DNA of 64,000 bases from Tersicoccus sp. Bi-70. GTDB lineage: Bacteria; Actinomycetota; Actinomycetes; Actinomycetales; Micrococcaceae. The stretch lies in assembly GCF_001968825.1 (NCBI RefSeq), contig NZ_MIEU01000012.1:62001-126000 (forward strand). The letters run 5' to 3'. A program made the position numbers and the translations under genes. The first letter of the stretch is position 1. Each line of letters begins with the position of its first letter. Of this stretch, positions 58,682 to 64,000 are shown in pieces. The notes below the pieces were generated by a model. It saw nothing but the letters and a program-made list of their open reading frames with translations, did no database searches and was not told the origin of the DNA.

Positions 58682-59686
58682 TCAGCTGCCACCGAAGATG
58701 TCATGGTAGGCCGTCGCGAGACGCACGTGATCGTGCACCGGGGCGCCACCAGAAGCCCCCACTCTACCGAAGAAGACCTCGGCCCCCAGACCCGCGGCCT
58801 CGGCCCGGAGGGCGTCCGCGTCGTCCACGCTGGTCGGGTCGACGAGCACGGCGTTTACCCGGAAGTCCGGCGCACAGTGCCGCAGCACGGCCAGGTGGTC
58901 CGCCGCCGTGAGTCCCCGGGTCTCCTTCGTGGAGGTGCCCAGGTTCATCGTGACGAGGCGTTTCGCCGTCGTCGCGCACAGCGCCTCGCGCAGCTCCGGC
59001 AGCAGCAGGTGGGGCAGCACGGAGGTGTACCAGGACCCGGGACCGAGGATCACCCAGTCCGCGAGGTCGATGGCCTCCAGCGCCTCCCGGCAGGCGGGGG
59101 CGTCCGGCGGATCGAGGCGGACGGCGTCCAGCGTGCCGGCGACGGCGAGCCGGGACTGACCGCGCACGACGTCGACGCCGCCGTCGGGCCGGCGCACGTC
59201 GCCCTCGATGGTCAACGGCACGCTCGCCATCGGCAGCACCTGCCCCCGCGCGCCGAGCAGGGCCCCGGCCCAGCGCAGGCCGTCGACCGGGTTGTCCAGC
59301 AGCTCCCACAGGGCCACGATCAGCAGGTTGCCCAGCGCGTGGTTGTCCAGGGTCGCGTCGCTGCCCGGACGCGAGCGGAACCGGTGCTGCATGACGTCGC
59401 GCCAGGTGCGGCCCCAGTCGGTGTCGTCGCACAGGGCGGCCAGCGCCATCCGCAGGTCCCCCGGCGGGAGCACGTCCAGCTCCTGCCGGACCTTCCCGGA
59501 GGAGCCGCCGTCGTCGGCGACGGTGACGACGGCGGTCAGGTCGCCGGTGAGCAGGCGCAGCGCCGACAGCGAGGCGTAGAGGCCGTGGCCGCCGCCGAGC
59601 GCGACGACGGCCGGTTCCTTGCGGCCGGGCTTGCGGGTTCCCCCGCTGCCGACCATCGGCATCGCGCCGGTCGGGAAGCCGGGCAC
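58682..59686 (-). CDS. yvcK: YvcK/GlmR (CofD-like gluconeogenesis factor)
   Basis: 334 residues. CofD-like fold: VVALGGGHGLYASLSALRLL (about 27-46), TVADDGGSSGKVRQELDVLP (about 57-76), LGNLLIVALWEL, and VILGPGSWYTSVLPHLLL. Binds UDP-GlcNAc in other bacteria and regulates carbon flow to the cell wall. GTG start at 59686 shares one base with the rapZ TAG (TAGTG). Conserved between rapZ and whiA. Confidence 0.94.
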   Translation of the reverse strand: MPGFPTGAMPMVGSGGTRKPGRKEPAVVALGGGHGLYASLSALRLLTGDLTAVVTVADDGGSSGKVRQELDVLPPGDLRMALAALCDDTDWGRTWRDVMQHRFRSRPGSDATLDNHALGNLLIVALWELLDNPVDGLRWAGALLGARGQVLPMASVPLTIEGDVRRPDGGVDVVRGQSRLAVAGTLDAVRLDPPDAPACREALEAIDLADWVILGPGSWYTSVLPHLLLPELREALCATTAKRLVTMNLGTSTKETRGLTAADHLAVLRHCAPDFRVNAVLVDPTSVDDADALRAEAAGLGAEVFFGRVGASGGAPVHDHVRLATAYHDIFGGS

Positions 59687-60585
59687 TACTCGCGCCCCAG
59701 GTCGCGGTGGTGGATGGACACCTTCGTCTTGGGCAGCTGCGCGAGGCGGCGGGCGAGCTCTTCGGTCACCGCGACGGACCGGTGCTTGCCGCCGGTGCAG
59801 CCGATGGCGATGGTCGCGTAGTGCTTGTTCTCCCGCCGGTAGCCCTCCAGCACCGGCTCGAGCGCGTGCACGTACCGCCGGACGAACTCGTTGGCCCCGT
59901 TGTCCTCCAGCACGTACCGGGCGACGTCCGCGTCGAGCCCGGTGTGCGGGCGCAGCTGCGGCACCCAGTGGGGGTTGGGGATGAACCGGACGTCGGCGAC
60001 GTAGTTGGCGTCCACGGGCAGCCCGTACTTGAAGCCGAAGCTCATCACGGTCAGGCGCAGGGTCACGGGGCCGGACTCGGAGAACAGGTCGGTGATCGTG
60101 GTGGCCAGGTCGTGCACGTTCTTCGTCGAGCTGTCCACGACGAGGGTCGCCATCGCCCGCAGGTCGGCGATCAGCGACCGCTCCGCCGCGATGCCGTCGA
60201 GGATCCGGCCGTCGCCCTGCAGCGGGTGCGGGCGCCGGCCCTGCTCGAAGCGGCGCACCAGCACGTCGTCGTCGGCGTCGAGGAACAGCACCCGGTAGTT
60301 CACCCCGGCGGCGGTCAGCGCGGCGAGGGCCTCCCGGACGGTGGCGAACAGCTCCTTGCTGCGCACGTCCATCACGACGGCGAGCTTGGCCATCGGCTGG
60401 GGCGTGCGGGCGACGATGTGCGAGAGCGGGACGAGCATCTCCGGCGGGAGGTTCTCCACGACGTACCAGCCGTGGTCCTCGAGCGCGTTGGCGGCGGTGC
60501 TGCGGCCGGCTCCGGACATGCCGGTCACGATGAGCATCTCGGGCTCGGGCGGCTTGACCGGTGTCAGTTCCTCGGGTGCGCTCAT
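59686..60585 (-). CDS. rapZ: RapZ-like nucleotide-binding protein
   Basis: 299 residues. N-terminal P-loop GMSGAGRST (about 22-30; Arg in place of Lys of the usual GKS, as in many actinobacteria), Walker [16 protein letters not shown], a RRPHPL segment, and the C-terminal RapZ domain with [20 protein letters not shown] and [13 protein letters not shown]. In E. coli RapZ controls glmS through a small RNA; the role in actinobacteria is uncertain. ATG at 60585 has GGAAGGG 4 nt upstream; TAGGGT at 60635-60640 is a probable -10 box. 114 nt after uvrC. Confidence 0.93.
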   Translation of the reverse strand: MSAPEELTPVKPPEPEMLIVTGMSGAGRSTAANALEDHGWYVVENLPPEMLVPLSHIVARTPQPMAKLAVVMDVRSKELFATVREALAALTAAGVNYRVLFLDADDDVLVRRFEQGRRPHPLQGDGRILDGIAAERSLIADLRAMATLVVDSSTKNVHDLATTITDLFSESGPVTLRLTVMSFGFKYGLPVDANYVADVRFIPNPHWVPQLRPHTGLDADVARYVLEDNGANEFVRRYVHALEPVLEGYRRENKHYATIAIGCTGGKHRSVAVTEELARRLAQLPKTKVSIHHRDLGRE

Positions 60586-60634
60586 GGTCCCTTCCTCACG
60601 TGGCCGGTGGATCGCCCCGGCGCGTCCTCGTTCC

Positions 60635-60640
60635 ACCCTA
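60635..60640 (-). promoter_or_regulatory. Candidate -10 box for rapZ-yvcK-whiA
   Basis: TAGGGT on the minus strand in the uvrC-rapZ gap; +1 near 60628 gives a ~43-nt leader with GGAAGGG before the ATG. Confidence 0.5.
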
Positions 60641-60699
60641 GTGGCCCCGCGAACCCCGGCTCGCGGCGGTCTCCGCGTCCGGCCCGGGACCGAGGCCGC

Positions 60700-62742
60700 T
60701 CAGTCGAGCAGTTCGCCCGTGCTCACGTTGACGGCGGCGCGCTCCGTCCCGCCGTCCGTCGCGCCGTCGCCCTCCGCGTCCTCCGCGCCGCTTCGCGCTG
60801 TGCTCTCCCCCTCGGTGAGGGAGGGCGAACCGAGGGTGCGCATCACGGAGATCGCGAGGGCCTGGCCGACCCCGGGTACGGCGGTCAGTTCGGCCAGGTC
60901 CGCGGCACGCAGCTTCTTGACCGAGCCGAAGGCCTTGAGCAGCGCCTTGCGCTTGACGGGGCCGAGACCGGGCACGTCGTCCAGCTCGGAGGCGGTCATC
61001 GCGGCGGAGCGGCGCTGCCGGTGGAAGGTGATGGCGAACCGGTGCGCCTCGTCGCGCACCCGCTGGAGCAGGAACAGGCCGTGCGAGGCGCGGGGCAGGA
61101 TGACGGGGAACTCGCTGTCCGGCACCCACACCTCCTCGAGCCGCTTGGCCAGCCCGACGACGTCGATGTCGGTGATGCCGAGGTCCGCCAGCGCACGTCC
61201 CGCCGCCGCGACCTGCGGCGGTCCGCCGTCGACGACGACGAGGTTCGGCGGGTAGGCGAACTTCGGGCGGGCCCCGCCGTGGACGGGGTCAACCCCCGCT
61301 CCCCCGCGCGGCACCGGGCCGCTCGCGGCCCGCTCCGCCTGCTCGGTGAGGTAGTTGCGGAACCGGCGGTGGATGACGTCGTACATCGCGGCCGTGTCGT
61401 CGCGGGCGGCGTCGCCGTTGATGCCGAACTTGCGGTAGTCCGACTTCTTGGCCAGCCCGTCCTCGAACACGACCATGGAGGCCACCACGTTGGTGCCCTG
61501 CACGTGGGAGATGTCGTAGCACTCGATCCGCAGCGGGGAGTCGGTCAGTTCGAGCGCGTCCTGCAGTTCCTGCAGCGCCGCGGACCGGGTGGTCAGGTCC
61601 CCGGCGCGGCGGGACTTGTGCAGGCGCAGCGACTGGACGGCGTTCTCCCGCACGGTGTCGGCCAGGGCCGCCTTGTCGCCGCGCTTGGGCACGCTGACGG
61701 CCACGTGGGAGCCCCGCAGCCCGCTCAGCCAGCTGGTGACGTCCTCGAGGTCGGCGGGCAGCTCCGGGACGAGCACCTGCCGCGGGATCCGCTCGTTCTC
61801 CCGCGTCGCGTCGCCGTAGACCTGCTGGAGCAGCTGCTCGATCAGCTCGGCGTCGTCGCTGTCGTCGACCTTCTCGACGACCCAGCCGCGCTGGCCGCGG
61901 ATCCGGCCACCGCGGACGTGAAACACCTGGACCGCGGCCTCGAGCTCGTCCTGCGCGATGCCGAACACGTCGGCGTCGACCGACTCCTTGAGCACGACGG
62001 CATTCTTGGTGAACGCCTTGGTCAGCGCGCCGATGTCGTCGCGCAGGGTGGCCGCCCGCTCGTAGTCGAGCTCGGCGACCGCGGCGTGCATCTTCTTCTC
62101 GAGCTCGGTGATGAAGGGCTGCTGCTTCCCGGCCATGAAGTCGCAGAATTCCTGGGCGATGTCGCGGTGCTCCTCGGGAGTGACCCGGCCGACGCACGGC
62201 GCCGAGCACTTGCCGATGTACCCGAGCAGGCAGGGCCGACCCGCCTGCTTCGCGCGCCGGAAGACGCCGCCGGAGCAGGAGCGCATGGGGAAGACCCGCA
62301 GCAGGGTGTCCACGGTGTCCCGGATGGCCCACGCCTGCGAGTAGGGCCCGAAGTACCGGGTGCCCTTCTGCTTGTCGCCGCGCATCACCTGGACGCGGGG
62401 GAACTCCTCCCCCATGGTGATCGCGAGGTACGGGTAGGACTTGTCGTCCTTGAACGCGATGTTGAACCGCGGGTCGTACTCCTTGATCCAGGTGTACTCC
62501 AGCTGCAGGGCCTCGAACTCGCTGCCCACCACCGTCCACTCGACGCTGGACGCGGAGAAGACCATGGTGCGAGTCTTGGGCAGCAGGGTGCGGGGCGAGG
62601 CGAAGTAGGAGTTGAGCCGTGACCGGAGGTTCTTCGCCTTGCCGACGTAGATGACGCGCCCGTGCTGGTCGCGGAACCGGTAGACGCCCGGGGTGGTGGG
62701 GATCTCGCCGGTCTTCGGGCGGTAGGTGCGGGGGTCCGCCAC
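60700..62742 (-). CDS. uvrC: UvrC, excinuclease ABC subunit C
   Basis: 680 residues. GIY-YIG nuclease at the N-terminus ([21 protein letters not shown], about 19-39, read as V-Y...V-Y-V-G-K), a Cys-rich stretch near 140-155 ([19 protein letters not shown]), UVR motif [20 protein letters not shown], the RNase H-like C-terminal nuclease ([11 protein letters not shown], Asp metal ligands), and tandem helix-hairpin-helix motifs ([28 protein letters not shown]). Makes both incisions in nucleotide excision repair. GTG start at 62742; 8 nt after plsC. Short Gly/Ala insertion near residue 470 ([15 protein letters not shown]). Confidence 0.96.
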   Translation of the reverse strand: MADPRTYRPKTGEIPTTPGVYRFRDQHGRVIYVGKAKNLRSRLNSYFASPRTLLPKTRTMVFSASSVEWTVVGSEFEALQLEYTWIKEYDPRFNIAFKDDKSYPYLAITMGEEFPRVQVMRGDKQKGTRYFGPYSQAWAIRDTVDTLLRVFPMRSCSGGVFRRAKQAGRPCLLGYIGKCSAPCVGRVTPEEHRDIAQEFCDFMAGKQQPFITELEKKMHAAVAELDYERAATLRDDIGALTKAFTKNAVVLKESVDADVFGIAQDELEAAVQVFHVRGGRIRGQRGWVVEKVDDSDDAELIEQLLQQVYGDATRENERIPRQVLVPELPADLEDVTSWLSGLRGSHVAVSVPKRGDKAALADTVRENAVQSLRLHKSRRAGDLTTRSAALQELQDALELTDSPLRIECYDISHVQGTNVVASMVVFEDGLAKKSDYRKFGINGDAARDDTAAMYDVIHRRFRNYLTEQAERAASGPVPRGGAGVDPVHGGARPKFAYPPNLVVVDGGPPQVAAAGRALADLGITDIDVVGLAKRLEEVWVPDSEFPVILPRASHGLFLLQRVRDEAHRFAITFHRQRRSAAMTASELDDVPGLGPVKRKALLKAFGSVKKLRAADLAELTAVPGVGQALAISVMRTLGSPSLTEGESTARSGAEDAEGDGATDGGTERAAVNVSTGELLD

Positions 62743-62750
62743 GCCGCCCC

Positions 62751-63419
62751 CTACTCGGCGCCGGGCCGCTGGTTGTAGCGGCCGACGCGTTCCTGGCCGG
62801 TCAGTCCCGCGATGGCCTCCATGATGCGGTCGGTCACCTCACGGCGCTGCGGCAGGGAGTGGCCCGGGCCCACGCGGTCGAAGTAGAGCGGCTCGCCGAC
62901 CTTCATGGTGAAGCGGCGGGGCGTGACCATCATGCTGTCGGCCGGCTGCAGCTTCTCGGTACCGATCAGGCCGACCGGGACGACGGGCGCGCCCGTGGTG
63001 AGCGCGAGCCACCCGACACCGGTCTTGCCGCGGTAGAGCTTGCCGTCCCGGGAGCGGGTGCCCTCCGGGTAGATGCCGAACACGTCGCCCCGGTCGAGGA
63101 CCTCCAGCGCGGTCTGCAGTGCGGCGACGCTCGCGGCCTGCTCGCCCCGCTCGACCGGGATGGAGCCGATGCCCTCGAAGAACGTGCGCATCGCGGCCCC
63201 CTTGAAGCCCGGGGAGGTGAAGTATTCCGCCTTCGCGAAGAAGCTGACCCGACGCGGCATGAACGAGGAGACGATGATGCTGTCCAGGAACGAGAGGTGG
63301 TTCGGCGCGACGATCACCGGGCCCGACGCCGGGAAGTTGGCCAGACCGGACAGGCGCGGGCGGCAGCTGAGCCGGAAGGCGGCACGGGACGCGGCCCGGG
63401 TGGACTCGTAGACGCTCAC
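62751..63419 (-). CDS. 1-acyl-sn-glycerol-3-phosphate acyltransferase (PlsC family)
   Basis: 222 residues. Acyltransferase motifs: NHLSFLDS (NHxxxxD, about 40-47), [24 protein letters not shown] (EGTRS, about 119), and [10 protein letters not shown]. Esterifies the sn-2 position of lysophosphatidate or a related lipid such as a mannoside; the actual acceptor is not visible. GTG start at 63419 overlaps the HAD gene stop by GTGA, so the two are co-translated. No clear transmembrane helix. Confidence 0.9.
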   Translation of the reverse strand: MSVYESTRAASRAAFRLSCRPRLSGLANFPASGPVIVAPNHLSFLDSIIVSSFMPRRVSFFAKAEYFTSPGFKGAAMRTFFEGIGSIPVERGEQAASVAALQTALEVLDRGDVFGIYPEGTRSRDGKLYRGKTGVGWLALTTGAPVVPVGLIGTEKLQPADSMMVTPRRFTMKVGEPLYFDRVGPGHSLPQRREVTDRIMEAIAGLTGQERVGRYNQRPGAE

Positions 63420-64000
63420 GCGACCGCACCTCCGGAGACGGAGGGTGCGTCGGCGGGCGGGGCGACCAGCCGGACGACGGCCGACTCCAGCTCGCGGGCA
63501 CTGCCGACGACGACGGTGGCTCCCGCGTCCACCAGTTCCCGGTCCCCGGCGAAGCCCCAGGCCACGCCGATGCCGGGCAGGCCGTTCTCGGCGGCGCCGA
63601 GCATGTCGTGCTGCCGGTCGCCGATCATCACGGCCCGGTGGGCGGCAGTAGCGCTCGTCCCGGCGGCTCTCGTCCCGGCGAGGCCGAGGTCGGCGAGGGC
63701 GGCGGCCACGATCTGCGTCTTGGTCAGCGGCACCGGGTCCGCCTCGTCGTCGGAGGAGCCGTGCACGACGTCGAACGCGTCGAGCAGGCCGGTCGCGGCG
63801 AGCAGTTCGGTGGCCAGGCCGACCGGCTTCTGCGTCGCGACGGCGAGCCGGTAGCCGTGCTCCCGCAGGCGCACGAGCAGGTCCGCGACGCCCGGGTACA
63901 CCCGGCTGGCCGCCATGCCTTCCGCGCGGTACCGCTCCCGGTAGGTCGCGATGACGGCCGCGAGCCGGTCCGCCGGCACGCCCGCGACCGCACCGAGGGA
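63416..64000 (-). CDS. HAD-family phosphatase (phosphoglycolate phosphatase-like), C-terminal part
   Basis: 195 codons in view, open to the right edge; the N-terminal nucleophile motif lies outside. Visible: YRERYRAEGM in the cap, LRLAVATQKP-type motif II as RLAVATQKPVGLATELL, the Lys in VPLTKTQIV, and motif IV MIGDRQHDMLGAAENGLPGIGVAWG (GDRxHD). The pattern is that of Gph/PPase phosphoglycolate phosphatases. Overlaps plsC (GTGA). The C-terminal ~15 residues are Ser/Gly/Ala-rich. Confidence 0.85.
   Translation of the reverse strand, partial: SLGAVAGVPADRLAAVIATYRERYRAEGMAASRVYPGVADLLVRLREHGYRLAVATQKPVGLATELLAATGLLDAFDVVHGSSDDEADPVPLTKTQIVAAALADLGLAGTRAAGTSATAAHRAVMIGDRQHDMLGAAENGLPGIGVAWGFAGDRELVDAGATVVVGSARELESAVVRLVAPPADAPSVSGGAVA

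Noticed and set aside
59707-62622. 971-codon plus-strand frame over rapZ and uvrC
   Set aside because: Antisense to two conserved genes; no motif of its own.

Overview
The window is GC-rich bacterial chromosome with densely packed genes, many ATGA/TGATG/GTGA start-stop overlaps, frequent GTG starts and several TANNNT boxes placed 6-8 nt before a start codon. Gene content (sufR-sufB-sufD-sufC-sufT, ctaA/ctaB, tkt-tal-pgi-zwf-opcA-pgl, secG-tpiA-pgk-gap, whiA-yvcK-rapZ-uvrC, a GlgM-type GlgA next to glgC, type B L31, a DUF222/HNH protein, OpcA) is that of an actinobacterium. pgi sitting between tal and zwf points to the order Micrococcales. No rRNA, tRNA, CRISPR array, insertion sequence or prophage was seen; this is core chromosome with a few accessory islands.

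Layout. (1) 1-6.9 kb: end of a GT-C mannosyltransferase-like gene, then a fatty-acid beta-oxidation cluster: MaoC hydratase, FabG4-type reductase and FadA2-type thiolase on the minus strand, and divergently a TetR regulator with a 700-residue acyl-CoA oxidase; a perfect palindrome carrying a -10 box in each arm separates the two units. (2) 6.9-9.5 kb: divergent glgA (glgM)/glgC for glycogen or maltose-1-phosphate synthesis. (3) 9.5-15.6 kb: a three-gene unit of permuted ATP-grasp, alpha-E and transglutaminase-like proteins, then pepN. (4) 15.7-18.2 kb: DUF222/HNH gene with an N-terminal 109-residue module repeated three times. (5) 18.2-30.4 kb: lipoate ligase, rpmE type B, TrmH methyltransferase, TauE permease, lone ABC ATPase, serB, SDR and fabG, DUF3099, small Cys protein, SURF1, ABC-F, and the complete biotin importer bioYMN. 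(6) 30.4-33.5 kb: FadE10-like acyl-CoA dehydrogenase and a zinc metallopeptidase.

(7) 33.5-42 kb: the suf operon (sufR, sufB, sufD, Rieske protein, sufC, sufT; no sufS or sufU) divergent from an ABC exporter and ctaA. (8) 42.0-42.4 kb: an unexplained intergenic array with exact 41-bp periodicity. (9) 42.4-53.2 kb: DUF503, a four-CxxC mini-protein, ctaB and the oxidative/non-oxidative pentose phosphate operon tkt-tal-pgi-zwf-opcA-pgl. (10) 53.2-64 kb: secG, tpiA, pgk, gap, sodA, whiA, yvcK, rapZ, uvrC, plsC and a HAD phosphatase that runs off the right edge.

Regions 7, 9 and 10 follow, inverted, the order of Mycobacterium tuberculosis Rv1420-Rv1466, so they are an ancestral actinobacterial block linking Fe-S cluster assembly, haem A synthesis (ctaA, ctaB, SURF1 for cytochrome oxidase), central carbon flux and NADPH supply. 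The best candidates for new biology are the 41-bp array with its inverted copies, the triplicated HNH-protein module, the self-contained divergent operator-promoter at 4.0 kb, the ATP-grasp/alpha-E/transglutaminase unit and the four-CxxC protein.
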